From assembly GCA_022562175.1 (NCBI GenBank), contig JADFPU010000007.1, forward strand, positions 1-35,220: a stretch of DNA of 35,220 nt, read 5' to 3'. The number at the start of each line of letters is the position of its first letter. The stretch's first letter is position 1. The stretch is from Pseudomonadota bacterium (GTDB lineage Bacteria; Pseudomonadota; Gammaproteobacteria; Eutrophobiales; Eutrophobiaceae). Both the position numbers and the translations under genes were made by a program. Shown here piece after piece: positions 18,074 to 26,326 of the stretch. The notes below the pieces were generated by a model that was given only the letters and a program-made list of their open reading frames with translations, was not told the DNA's origin and did no database searches.

Positions 18074-18523
18074 TTATGGCCACAGCTGCGCTTTTTCAAT
18101 CATGTCTGCCGGGATGTCAATCTCGTTTCCATCAGACAGCATGACAACTGATTGTTGATTTACCGCTTTAATTTTACCGGTAAAGTTCTTTCTGCCCTCA
18201 AGCTTTGCATACAATTTCACGCGTGCCTGCTGTCCGGTAAAACGCTTAAACTGCTCAAGTGTAAACAGTGGCCTTGCAATCCCCGGCGAGGAGATCTCCA
18301 GTCTGTACGCACCCTGTACGGGATCATTCACATCCAACACACCTGACACCTGTTCACTCACTCGTCCACAGTCATCGAGTGTGATGCCGGCTTCATTATC
18401 TATATAGACACGAAGCAGCGAACCACTTCCAGTTGAGCTGCTCTCAACGCCTAACAGCTCATAACCCATCGACGAAACGACAGGTCCAAGTAACTCGGCC
18501 AGGATTAGATTTTGTTTATACAT
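18074..18523 (-). CDS. rimP: Ribosome maturation factor RimP
   Basis: This 149-residue protein is needed for 30S subunit maturation. The fold and motifs match: LGPVVSSMGYELLGVE, VYIDNEAGITLDDCGRVSEQ and YRLEISSPGIARPLF. The start ATG at 18523 (MYKQNLILAELL) aligns with the family. GGCGG abuts the ATG too closely to be a good ribosome-binding site, and the upstream-open frame adds no family sequence. It is the first protein gene after the initiator tRNA. Confidence 0.94.
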   Translation of the reverse strand: MYKQNLILAELLGPVVSSMGYELLGVESSSTGSGSLLRVYIDNEAGITLDDCGRVSEQVSGVLDVNDPVQGAYRLEISSPGIARPLFTLEQFKRFTGQQARVKLYAKLEGRKNFTGKIKAVNQQSVVMLSDGNEIDIPADMIEKAQLWP

Positions 18524-18530
18524 CCGCCTA

Positions 18531-18555
18531 AAACAAAAAATGGGCACAAGGCCCA
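18531..18555 (-). terminator. Short hairpin with T-run in the rimP leader
   Basis: TGGGC (18541-18545) pairs with GCCCA (18551-18555), and on the minus strand the stem is followed by ATTTTTTGTTTT. It ends eight bases before the rimP start. With the stronger terminator at 18649-18671 it could attenuate read-through into rimP–nusA–infB, where NusA itself would act. Stem strength is low. Confidence 0.45.
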
Positions 18556-18648
18556 CTCACAAACAACACTAAAACTCTGGCAAGTATAGCCATTTTCACA
18601 CTGTCTGCCAATTTAATAAAAACCAACCATGTAACAATATATCCTATG

Positions 18649-18671
18649 AAAAAGCCCCGCTTGAGCGGGGC
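18649..18671 (-). terminator. Rho-independent terminator after the initiator tRNA
   Basis: The stem GCCCCGC (18654-18660) pairs with GCGGGGC (18665-18671) around a TTGA loop, and on the minus strand five T's follow. It lies 12 bases past the tRNA 3' end. It would terminate most tRNA transcripts and let a fraction continue into rimP, as in E. coli metY–rimP. Confidence 0.85.
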
Positions 18672-18683
18672 CTTGTTAATAAT

Positions 18684-18760
18684 TGGTAGCGGGGGCAGGA
18701 TTTGAACCTGCGACCTTCGGGTTATGAGCCCGACGAGCTGCCAGACTGCTCCACCCCGCA
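18684..18760 (-). tRNA. Initiator tRNA-fMet (CAT)
   Basis: This is a 77-base tRNA with an encoded CCA (18684-18686). Anticodon CAT is in the loop of GGGCTCATAACCC. The three consecutive G:C pairs of the anticodon stem mark the initiator. The body is nearly identical to E. coli tRNA-fMet. Base 1 is T (18760) and base 72 is T (18688), so 1:72 is a U·U mispair instead of the usual C·A. It heads the rimP–nusA–infB operon, as metY does in E. coli. Confidence 0.97.
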
Positions 18761-18773
18761 ACAAAGGAGGCGC

Positions 18774-18802
18774 AGTCTACAATGCAAACCTGCGATTATC
18801 AA
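18774..18802 (-). promoter_or_regulatory. Sigma-70 promoter of the tRNA-fMet/nusA operon
   Basis: On the minus strand the -35 is TTGATA (18797-18802), with a 17-base spacer and -10 TAGACT (18774-18779). A GC-rich discriminator GCGCCTCC follows, as in stable RNA promoters. The tRNA 5' end is 13 bases past the -10. Confidence 0.75.
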
Positions 18803-18845
18803 GAAGGCAAGCCTGTTATTACTGGCTGTGTATAGATAATTTTCA

Positions 18846-19931
18846 TCACACTGCCAGGCGCACCGGCAAACGCTGCGCACCCCATACGCCCGGCTCAGCT
18901 TCAAAAACACCCGGACACTGCCAGCCACACTGTCTACAACTGCCCGTTGCGTCAAGCCGCCATTGCTTTAATACATACCAGTCACGGGCAATTAACAGTT
19001 CACCGCAATGACTGCAATAGGTACTGCCACCCTTGATATCGTGCACGTTTCCGGTATAGACAAAGTTAAGACCATTATTACGTGCTATATCACGCGCTTT
19101 GCTCAGCGTTGCTGGCGGCGTATTGGAATGTTTCAGCATTTTCCAGTCCGGATGGAAGGCGCTAAAGTGCAGTGGCACATCTGCACCGAGATTGTCTGAA
19201 ATCCACTGTGTCATGGCATCGATCTCATCATCCGAGTCGTTTTCCCCGGGGATCAGCAAAGTAGTGATCTCAAACCAGACACTGGTTTCATGTTTGAGAT
19301 AAATGAGTGTATCGAGGACCGGTTGTAAGTGCCCGCCGGTGATATATTTGTAAAACTTCTCGGTAAATGCCTTGAGATCAATATTAGCGGCGTCCATGTA
19401 CTGATAAAATTCTCTCCTGGGCTCTTCACAGACATACCCGGCTGTAACCGCTACAGACTTCACACCGCGTTGATGGCAGGCTTTGGCAACATCGATGGCA
19501 TATTCATGGAAAACAACCGGATCGTTATAGGTAAAGGCTATCGACTTACAGCCTAAACGAACAGCGGCATCGGCCAGTGCCTCAGGACTGGCGGCATCGG
19601 CCAGCGTATCCTGGTCACGGGATTTACTGATATCCCAATTCTGACAAAATTTACAGGCCAGATTACAGCCGGCCGTGCCAAAGGACAGTACCGGTGTGCC
19701 CGGCAGAAAATGGTTCAATGGCTTCTTTTCAATAGGATCGACACAAAATCCACTGGATCGACCATAGCTGGTCAGAACTATTTCACCTTTCTCGCAGGCA
19801 CGTACGAAACACAAGCCACGTTGTCCGTCCTTGAGTTTACACGCCCGCGGACACATATCGCATTGCACCCGACCATCGTCCAGGGTATGCCAATAGCGGG
19901 TTGAGATTATTGTCTGTTCAGTTGCTAACAT
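18846..19931 (-). CDS. amrS: AmmeMemoRadiSam system radical SAM protein
   Basis: This 361-residue radical SAM protein belongs to the AmrS family, related to pyruvate-formate-lyase activases. The cluster motif CxxxCxxC is in TAGCNLACKFCQNW (about 89-96). An N-terminal cysteine set (CDMCPRAC, then GLCFVRACEKG) and a C-terminal zinc-ribbon-like pair (YCSHC and CRQCGWQC) flank the barrel. The substrate is unknown. The start is ATG at 19931; a GTG two codons upstream (19937) is the alternative. It is divergent from the Memo–AMMECR1 fusion by 67 bases, and the three domain families are known to cluster. It also sits just upstream of the tRNA-fMet promoter. Confidence 0.9.
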   Translation of the reverse strand: MLATEQTIISTRYWHTLDDGRVQCDMCPRACKLKDGQRGLCFVRACEKGEIVLTSYGRSSGFCVDPIEKKPLNHFLPGTPVLSFGTAGCNLACKFCQNWDISKSRDQDTLADAASPEALADAAVRLGCKSIAFTYNDPVVFHEYAIDVAKACHQRGVKSVAVTAGYVCEEPRREFYQYMDAANIDLKAFTEKFYKYITGGHLQPVLDTLIYLKHETSVWFEITTLLIPGENDSDDEIDAMTQWISDNLGADVPLHFSAFHPDWKMLKHSNTPPATLSKARDIARNNGLNFVYTGNVHDIKGGSTYCSHCGELLIARDWYVLKQWRLDATGSCRQCGWQCPGVFEAEPGVWGAQRLPVRLAV

Positions 19932-19998
19932 GATCACTGCATAAAATACCTGTACTACCTATACTATAGACAAGATTATATGAATAATTCACCACAGT

Positions 19999-21381
19999 AT
20001 GTCACTAATCAATAGCAACGTACGTTTAACAGAGAATCCAATTAAAATCCGGCCTGCAGCTGTTGCCGGCATGTTCTATCCTGCTGATCCTGCCGAACTG
20101 GAGCAGATGGTGACTAGCTATCTGGATAAAGCCGCTAGCGATACAGAAGTGCCGAAAGCCATCATTGCACCCCATGCAGGCTACGTCTATTCCGGTTCGA
20201 TAGCTGCAGCGGCCTACGCCAAGCTTATCCCCGCAAGGCATACGATTAAACGAGTGATACTGTTAGGTCCCGCACACAGGGTTTATGTAAAAGGACTGGC
20301 CCTTGCAAGTGCAACAAGCTTCTCAACGCCGTTGGGCGATGTGCCAATCGATACCGTGCTTACTGAAAAGCTGCTGCAACTCCCACAAGTATCGGTTATG
20401 GACAATGCCCACGCCCAGGAACACAGCCTCGAGGTCCAGCTACCATTTCTACAATTGATATTGGATGGTTTTACTCTGCTGCCACTGCTGGTAGGCGATG
20501 CCAGCACTGAACAAGTCTCACAGGTGTTAGAGGCCGTCTGGGGTGGAGACGAGACCCTGATTATTATTAGCTCGGACCTGAGTCACTACCACAGTTATGA
20601 AACAGCGCAGCAGATAGATGCCTCGACATCTGCCGCAATAAACGATTTTCGTCTGCATGACATCAGTCCGGAACATGCCTGTGGTTGTGTGCCAATGCGA
20701 GGTTTACTGCATATTGCCAAGCACAAAGGCATGCAAATAAGAACATTGGATGTCAGGAATTCAGGCGACACTGCCGGGACACATGATAGAGTCGTTGGTT
20801 ATGGTGCCTACTCTCTTTACCTTAAACTATCAGTGTCATCCAAACAACGGCAACAACTGCTGAACATAGCCAGGCAAACTATCGAGCAAGGATTTACATC
20901 CAATACGCCATTAAAACCCGATCCGGATCAATACGATCCTGGCTTGCGACAGCAACGGGCCACTTTTGTGACCTTAAAACTTAACCAACAACTGCGTGGT
21001 TGCATAGGCACCACTCAGGCAGTTTCGCCCTTGATTGTCAGTGTCGCTGACAATGCTTTTAAAGCGGCATTTCGTGATCCCAGGTTCAAACCACTGAGTC
21101 AGTCAGAATACGATAAAATTGATTTGAGTATCTCACTGCTGTCAGCACCTGCTGAACTCGAATTTTCCTGCGAAAATGACTTACTGAAGGCATTGCGGCC
21201 AGGCATCGATGGTTTAATCATCGAGAAAGGGTCACATAAAGCGACATTTTTACCTGAAGTCTGGCAGACATTGCCTGACGCCGAGGCATTCCTGACACAA
21301 TTGAAACTAAAGGCCGGCATTGATGATTGCGTAGCGCCTGACAGGGCCTGGCGATATATTTCTGAACACCTTGTCGAGTAA
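19999..21381 (+). CDS. Memo–AMMECR1 fusion, AmmeMemoRadiSam proteins B and A
   Basis: This 460-residue protein fuses two parts. The Memo-like domain (about 17-275) has probable metal ligands H59 (APHAGYVYSG), H93 (LGPAH) and a Cys in HACGC (228-230). The AMMECR1 domain (about 285-460) has LRGCIGT at about 332-338 and FRDPRFKPL. In many genomes these are separate genes, B and A. Function is unknown in bacteria; the trio is seen with a radical SAM protein, here divergent. The start is the first ATG of a conserved-looking frame (MSLINSNVRLTEN); IRPAAVAGMFYP begins the domain, so a slightly later start cannot be excluded. Confidence 0.92.
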   Translation: MSLINSNVRLTENPIKIRPAAVAGMFYPADPAELEQMVTSYLDKAASDTEVPKAIIAPHAGYVYSGSIAAAAYAKLIPARHTIKRVILLGPAHRVYVKGLALASATSFSTPLGDVPIDTVLTEKLLQLPQVSVMDNAHAQEHSLEVQLPFLQLILDGFTLLPLLVGDASTEQVSQVLEAVWGGDETLIIISSDLSHYHSYETAQQIDASTSAAINDFRLHDISPEHACGCVPMRGLLHIAKHKGMQIRTLDVRNSGDTAGTHDRVVGYGAYSLYLKLSVSSKQRQQLLNIARQTIEQGFTSNTPLKPDPDQYDPGLRQQRATFVTLKLNQQLRGCIGTTQAVSPLIVSVADNAFKAAFRDPRFKPLSQSEYDKIDLSISLLSAPAELEFSCENDLLKALRPGIDGLIIEKGSHKATFLPEVWQTLPDAEAFLTQLKLKAGIDDCVAPDRAWRYISEHLVE

Positions 21382-21731
21382 TGTCACAATTCTGAAGACA
21401 TAAGCCTAAGTCTTGATTCATAGTTAGTCTTTAAGGTCTGGAACCATTATTAAGGTCAACATATTAAACACAGACGTATACAAGGATGTATACGGTTGAA
21501 AACGTCTGGAACACGTTTTACAGACACAGAGTACACGGAGATTAAAGAACAAATATCATCCTAACTCCGTGTACTCTGTGCCTCTGTGTTGAGATTTCAG
21601 ATTATCTGACAACTCTAAACAATGAATATTCCATTAAGATCCTACCTATGAGTCTTGACTAAAAGGCCGATTTTCTGGCGAATTTTCCACGTCACTATCA
21701 AGTTTCCCAGGCAACAGTCGCTTTATCCACT
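21382..21731. other. Non-coding gap before fliK
   Basis: This 350-base AT-rich gap has no gene. It holds a GTATAC…GTATAC pair near 21475-21495, a small AAAACGT/ACGTTTT hairpin at about 21499-21519 and the CACAGAG palindrome at 21524-21589. GCCGATTT just before fliK (21666-21673) recalls a flagellar sigma-28 -10, but I find no matching -35. Confidence 0.55.
21524..21589. repeat. CACAGAG-type palindromic repeat, copy 3
   Basis: CACAGAGTACACGGAG (21525-21540) and CTCCGTGTACTCTGTG (21565-21580) are perfect 16-base inverted arms with a 24-base loop, followed by CTCTGTGTT on the right. This is the best-preserved of three copies in the window. Confidence 0.8.
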
Positions 21732-22994
21732 ATGCAAGTGAACTCGTTCAACCTGATTACAACGCTCCTGTCTGTTGATTCAAAGCCATCTTTCATGGCT
21801 TTCCAAATCGGTCAGGTATTAAACGCACTAGTGCTTGGCCGTAATGAGCAGGGCTTTCTGGAACTTAAAATCGGTGCACAGAAAATAACAGCAAATGCAC
21901 CACAGCCCTTGCAGGCGGGGCAATCGCTAAAATTGCTTGTTATTGAGAATAATGAGAATCTTGTCCTGCAGGTTCTCGGCAAAAATAACCAGCAAGCTAC
22001 CAAACAGCTGTTACAACAGTTGCTGCGCCATTCGCTACCACAACATAGCCCACCTACAACGCTGTTTGAAAAACTGAATGCTGTGCAATTACAGAAAAAT
22101 GCAACCACATTAAATTTACCAAAGGCTGTTGTCAGGCAGATCATAGAAACAATGGCAAACATTCCCTCCAAGCAATCCGTATCAACCAGCCAGGGATTAA
22201 AACAGGCATTGCAGGATTCGGGGTTGTTTCTTGAGGCTCGCCTTGGAAAATTATTACACAGCAAGCAACCTGTAGCTGAAGCAACGCAGAAAATTTTAAA
22301 ACAAGACTTTAAAGCCGGACTATTAAGCATAAAATATATCCTGGAGAAAAGTATCGCCGTCAAGCAACAAGTTGCTGTCAGCCTGGTTCCCCGTCAAGCT
22401 GTGGCAGACAAAACCGTCAGTAAAGAATTCTCCCAAACAGTCGATCTGTCCCAAGCAAAAGATAAGACAGTGAAAACCGGAAAAGCCGAGTTAGATATGT
22501 TGAATATTTCCAGAAAGGAAACAACGGAATTGATAGAGCTGAAACGTGTGGTTGATTCAGCGATAGCCCGCATACAAGTCAATCAATCAAGTGCAATCAC
22601 CACCGAACAATCCCAACCTCCAGTATGGCTGATCGATATACCCATTAAAGACAAACAGGAAATATCGTTAGCACAAATGCGGATCTCTTATGATCAACAT
22701 GCAGCAAAAGATGAGGCCGCTGAGCGAAGATGGAGTGCATCGTTAACGATAGAACTTGAGACGCTGGGTAAAATTCACGTCCGTGTCGTCCTCTCGGGCG
22801 ATGAAATATCCTCGTCTATATGGGCCGAAGACAATGCCACCTATCGCCTGATTGAACAACATATGCAACAGCTCACCGATAATCTGCATAGAGCTGGGCT
22901 GAACATCGACTGCGTGAATTGTTATCCCGGTAACGCCCGGCAAGCTTCACATGTTGATCACGCTTCACAAACATTAGTGAGCATCAGAATATGA
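21732..22994 (+). CDS. fliK: Flagellar hook-length control protein, FliK family
   Basis: This 420-residue protein has a long low-complexity middle rich in Gln, Lys and Ser. Its C-terminal Flg_hook domain (about 330-410) contains ETLGKIHVRVVLSGDEISSS, abbreviated here GKIHVRVVLSG, and IEQHMQQLTDNLHRAGLNI. FliK measures hook length and switches the export gate from hook to filament. I see no other flagellar gene nearby apart from the overlapping flhB-like gene, so this may be the second, stand-alone FliK of some gammaproteobacteria. The upstream ribosome-binding site is poor. Its stop overlaps the next start (ATGA). Confidence 0.82.
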   Translation: MQVNSFNLITTLLSVDSKPSFMAFQIGQVLNALVLGRNEQGFLELKIGAQKITANAPQPLQAGQSLKLLVIENNENLVLQVLGKNNQQATKQLLQQLLRHSLPQHSPPTTLFEKLNAVQLQKNATTLNLPKAVVRQIIETMANIPSKQSVSTSQGLKQALQDSGLFLEARLGKLLHSKQPVAEATQKILKQDFKAGLLSIKYILEKSIAVKQQVAVSLVPRQAVADKTVSKEFSQTVDLSQAKDKTVKTGKAELDMLNISRKETTELIELKRVVDSAIARIQVNQSSAITTEQSQPPVWLIDIPIKDKQEISLAQMRISYDQHAAKDEAAERRWSASLTIELETLGKIHVRVVLSGDEISSSIWAEDNATYRLIEQHMQQLTDNLHRAGLNIDCVNCYPGNARQASHVDHASQTLVSIRI

Positions 22995-23272
22995 CTGATC
23001 AGGAACAGAAACCCGACAAACAAGCCGTTGCCTTGTATTATGACCAGCTCACTGCTCCCAAGGTTACAGCAAAGGGAGCGGGGGATCTGGCAGACAAGAT
23101 TATTGCACTTGCACTGGAAAATGATGTGCCGATACGGGAAGAGCCTGAGCTGGTGCAACTCCTGGCGAAAGTTGAATTAGGTGATGAAATACCTGAGCTA
23201 TTATATGTTGCTGTTGCAGAGATCATCGCTTTTGTCTACATGCTGAAGGGCAAGGTCCATGAGCAATCCTAG
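22991..23272 (+). CDS. FlhB C-terminal-like protein
   Basis: This 93-residue soluble protein matches the cytoplasmic C-terminal domain of FlhB/EscU export proteins: AVALYYDQLTAPKVTAKGAG, then LADKIIALALENDVPI, then ELGDEIPELLYVAVAEIIAFVY. The NPTH autocleavage site and membrane part of FlhB are absent, so it resembles only the released fragment. It is translationally coupled to fliK by ATGA at 22991-22994, in keeping with FliK–FlhB contact in the export switch. Its TAG stop (23270-23272) is part of the CTAG at the left end of a palindromic element. Confidence 0.88.
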   Translation: MTDQEQKPDKQAVALYYDQLTAPKVTAKGAGDLADKIIALALENDVPIREEPELVQLLAKVELGDEIPELLYVAVAEIIAFVYMLKGKVHEQS

Positions 23273-23331
23273 TACTCCGTCAAGGTTGTATTGATGGGTT
23301 CAGCATCAATACAACCTTGACGGAGTACTAG
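23269..23331. mobile_element. 63-base perfect palindrome with CTAG ends
   Basis: Perfect 28-base arms (CTAGTACTCCGTCAAGGTTG… and its inverse) surround a 7-base loop GGTTCAG. Both ends are CTAG. The left CTAG contains the flhB-like stop. The arm equals the ends of the element at 27974-28160. It lies between converging flhB-like and TPR genes. A transcript from either strand would fold into a very stable hairpin, which could protect or end both messages. Confidence 0.85.
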
Positions 23332-23355
23332 CAACAGACTTTCAAACGAAACGGG

Positions 23356-23892
23356 CTACTGTTTTTTTAGTTGTGCAGCGTTTTTCCTGGCCTTTTTTGC
23401 CCCTTCATCATCACCAACAAGCTGGCGGGCTTGAGCAATTATCTGCCAGTTAGCGGCTTGTAAAGAATAATTTCCGGCAGCGAGAGAATTGGATTTACTG
23501 GCAAGATTAATAGCCTGCGGCCAGTTACGTTGCTGTAAACGCAGCGCACCCAGACGATGCCACAGTAACGCATTCTTTGGTTGCAGGCGCAGAGCACGTT
23601 CCAATGTCGCGGCAGCGGATTCCCACTTACCCACATTCACCTCATGTCGGGCATTTTCCATCAAGGCAACGACCACCGTAGATATCTGCTGATGTTCCTG
23701 CGGTTGTATGATATCTGGACCGGACATCTCATCCAGCCTGGCGTCATCAAGCATGACTGCTGCCTCATCACCCCTTGCCGATGTGCTACGATCCACTACC
23801 GGGGCAGGGTCATCTTGTTTTGGTGTTGTTGTACAGGCTTGCGTAATTAACAGCATAGTCAGGAGCCAAAGATATTTTAGCGCTTTTTTCAT
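23356..23892 (-). CDS. TPR lipoprotein downstream of mrcB
   Basis: This 178-residue protein has a lipoprotein signal (LLITQAC, lipid Cys at about 20). An acidic linker follows, then tetratricopeptide repeats from about 75 to 165 (KWESAAATLERALRLQPKNALL, abbreviated, then LWHRLGALRLQQRNWPQA). It lies 9 bases after mrcB on the same strand. A partner role for PBP1b in peptidoglycan synthesis is a reasonable guess from position (compare the LpoB idea), but the fold differs and I would not name it. Confidence 0.85.
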   Translation of the reverse strand: MKKALKYLWLLTMLLITQACTTTPKQDDPAPVVDRSTSARGDEAAVMLDDARLDEMSGPDIIQPQEHQQISTVVVALMENARHEVNVGKWESAAATLERALRLQPKNALLWHRLGALRLQQRNWPQAINLASKSNSLAAGNYSLQAANWQIIAQARQLVGDDEGAKKARKNAAQLKKQ

Positions 23893-23901
23893 GGACTGAA
23901 T

Positions 23902-26211
23902 CTAATGCAAGAGGCTGGTTTGATGATTAACACTGTTGTCATGGCAACCTTTCAACGGTATGGCGTTCGCTGTTTTGATATATGGCAGCCTGGCCAAATC
24001 AGTACAATACTTGCTTTGCTTTTTAGTAGCCACTTTTAGCCAGCTTATCGATTCAGGGGCTATCTGAGTTAGTGCTTGTACCTTTACCACCTTCATCATC
24101 TCTGCCCATAATTGCATCGCTCCCCCTGCTCCAGTGTATTTTGCCGGCTGATTATCATCACGTCCCAACCAGATCACAGCCAAAAGATCATCGCCAAAAC
24201 CAACAAACCAGCTATCTCGCAGATCATTCGTTGTTCCGGTCTTGCCGGCCAATGACTTGTCCTCGCCCATTGCCTTATGCAAGGATTTGCCCGTACCACT
24301 CCTGACAACCTCTGATAACAGGAAATTTGTCAAAAACACGGGTGCTGGATCCAGTGTCTGCCTGATTTGCAGAGCATACCGTTGCAGTGGCCGCGCCTGG
24401 CTATCCAGCACTGCTCTAATGCTGTTGAGTGGCACCTGGAAGCCACCATTCGCAATTGTTTGATACATTTGTGACACCTCAACCGGACTAAGTTCCAAGG
24501 CACCAAGTAACAAGGAAGGATAGGCTTTTATACTGGACTGTATACCTGTGTCTCGTAGCGTCTTGATCACATTAGCCAGGCCCACACTCATTCCTAAACG
24601 GACTGCTGCAAGATTATACGAGTTTTTCAGAGCATCAATGAGTGACACCTGTCCATGACTTTTGCGATCATAGTTTCTGGGCTTCCACACTCTGCCATCA
24701 GACTGTTTGATTTCAATGGGCACATCATCAATCAATGTCAGTATGTTATATTTTTCAGGCTTTGATAATGCAGCAAGGTATATAGCAGGCTTTATCAAGG
24801 ATCCGATTGGTCGCTTCGCATCCAGCGCCCGATTAAATCCGTTAACATGCTTATCTCGACCGCCTATAAGCGCGATAATTTCACCCGTGCCAATACGTAA
24901 GATAACAGCGGCCATTTGCAGGCTGGCTGTTTTCAGGTGTTTGCGCTTTTCAAGGACAGCAAGTTTTTTACTGGCAGCAGCCTCTGCTGCCTCTTGTATG
25001 TGTGGCACCAGGGTTGTAAATATACGTAGTCCCTCATTTTGCAGATCCTGTATTTTATAATCACGCAATAACTGCCGCCTGACAAGCTCAAGAAAAGCAG
25101 GATATTTAGACTGCCCCCAGGCTGGTTTTGCAGCAAGATCGAGTGCTTTAGATTGTGCAAGACCTGCTTTCTCTGCAGTGAGCAGCCCCTGCTCCTGCAT
25201 TAAACGCAAGACCAGATTTCTTCTCTGCAGTGCTCGCTGTGGATGTCGGCGAGGGTTATAATAAGAAGCGCCGCGAACAAGTCCCGCCAGTAAAGCCATC
25301 TGGTCAACACGTAATTCTTTTAAAGGCCTGGCAAAATAAAACTCTGCTGCCGTGCCAAAGCCGTGTATACCCCGGGCACCGTGCTGACCCAGGTAAATCT
25401 CATTGATATAGGCTGTCAGGATCTCTTGTTTCGAATAGCGCCTCTCCAGTAACAGCGCCATAATGACCTCGTTGATCTTACGCCAATATGACCTTTGCGA
25501 AGACAGGAAGAAATTTTTTACTAACTGCTGGGTTAAGGTACTGCCGCCCTGCGCGATTTCGCCCTTACGGATATTCGTAAACGCTGCTCTTAAAATGCCG
25601 CGAAAATCCAGCCCAAAATGACTGAAAAAATGCCTGTCTTCAACAGCAACAAGCGCTGCAATCAAAAATTGAGGCACCTCATGATAGCCAATCACCACCC
25701 TGTCTTCATTATGTTCAGGATATATCTTACCGATCAGTTGGGGTTCTAATCTGACAAGACTCAATGATGCACCTGAGTTTACATCACTCAACCTGGCGAT
25801 GTGATCACGCCTGAATACTACGTTAACTGCTTGCTGCATCTCTCGCTCATTCCAAAAACTGAATGATCGTTTAAGAAATTCCCGGGAATCGTGGGTTTTA
25901 CTGTACTGGCCGGGTTTCACCAGCAGATCTGATTGGTTAAAGCCGATGGATAGTAATTCGCCCTCCAGGGTTGTTAAGGACAGCTCCTGACCTGGATAGA
26001 TTTCCATTGGACTAGCATACACACGAGCCGGCAAAGACCATTTTTTGCCTTCAAATTCATGTTGAATGCGGTAATCCAGCCATAAAATACAGGCCGTGCC
26101 GACGCACGCAAGAATCACAAGCAACTGGAATTGCCACAGATTGCGAGTCTTTTTTTTTCTTGTACGGTTCCGTTTGCGTTGTCGCCTGCTTGTTGAAGAT
26201 CTTGATGCCAT
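23902..26211 (-). CDS. mrcB: Penicillin-binding protein 1B
   Basis: This 769-residue bifunctional peptidoglycan synthase has a basic N terminus and a membrane helix at about 27-46. A UB2H-like domain follows (about 65-160). The GT51 glycosyltransferase has catalytic E191 in EDRHFFSHFG and QGGSTLTQQLVKNFF. The transpeptidase has SLIK (S471), SYN (531-533) and KTGTT (657-661). The order and length match PBP1b. The start ATG at 26211 opens an Arg/Lys-rich tail, as in E. coli MrcB. The only gene likely in the same transcript is the downstream TPR lipoprotein. Confidence 0.96.
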   Translation of the reverse strand: MASRSSTSRRQRKRNRTRKKKTRNLWQFQLLVILACVGTACILWLDYRIQHEFEGKKWSLPARVYASPMEIYPGQELSLTTLEGELLSIGFNQSDLLVKPGQYSKTHDSREFLKRSFSFWNEREMQQAVNVVFRRDHIARLSDVNSGASLSLVRLEPQLIGKIYPEHNEDRVVIGYHEVPQFLIAALVAVEDRHFFSHFGLDFRGILRAAFTNIRKGEIAQGGSTLTQQLVKNFFLSSQRSYWRKINEVIMALLLERRYSKQEILTAYINEIYLGQHGARGIHGFGTAAEFYFARPLKELRVDQMALLAGLVRGASYYNPRRHPQRALQRRNLVLRLMQEQGLLTAEKAGLAQSKALDLAAKPAWGQSKYPAFLELVRRQLLRDYKIQDLQNEGLRIFTTLVPHIQEAAEAAASKKLAVLEKRKHLKTASLQMAAVILRIGTGEIIALIGGRDKHVNGFNRALDAKRPIGSLIKPAIYLAALSKPEKYNILTLIDDVPIEIKQSDGRVWKPRNYDRKSHGQVSLIDALKNSYNLAAVRLGMSVGLANVIKTLRDTGIQSSIKAYPSLLLGALELSPVEVSQMYQTIANGGFQVPLNSIRAVLDSQARPLQRYALQIRQTLDPAPVFLTNFLLSEVVRSGTGKSLHKAMGEDKSLAGKTGTTNDLRDSWFVGFGDDLLAVIWLGRDDNQPAKYTGAGGAMQLWAEMMKVVKVQALTQIAPESISWLKVATKKQSKYCTDLARLPYIKTANAIPLKGCHDNSVNHQTSLLH

Positions 26212-26261
26212 TGAGATAATTCAGGCTTGTTTGAAAGAAATCATAGAATCATAGTAAACCT

Positions 26262-26286
26262 AAAAAAAAACCCCGCAATTGCGGGG
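26262..26286. terminator. Terminator between the H1-like gene and mrcB
   Basis: CCCCGCAATTGCGGGG (26271-26286) is a perfect palindrome. On the minus strand it is followed by nine T's, so it terminates transcripts from the H1-like gene before mrcB. The plus-strand side (CTTAATTTT) is a weaker stop. Confidence 0.85.
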
Positions 26287-26326
26287 CTTAATTTTCCTCT
26301 ATCAGCGTCTTCTCCCGACACAGCTT

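Noticed and set aside
21660-21673. Sigma-28 promoter for fliK (GCCGATTT)
   Set aside because: No TAAAG-like -35 at the right distance.
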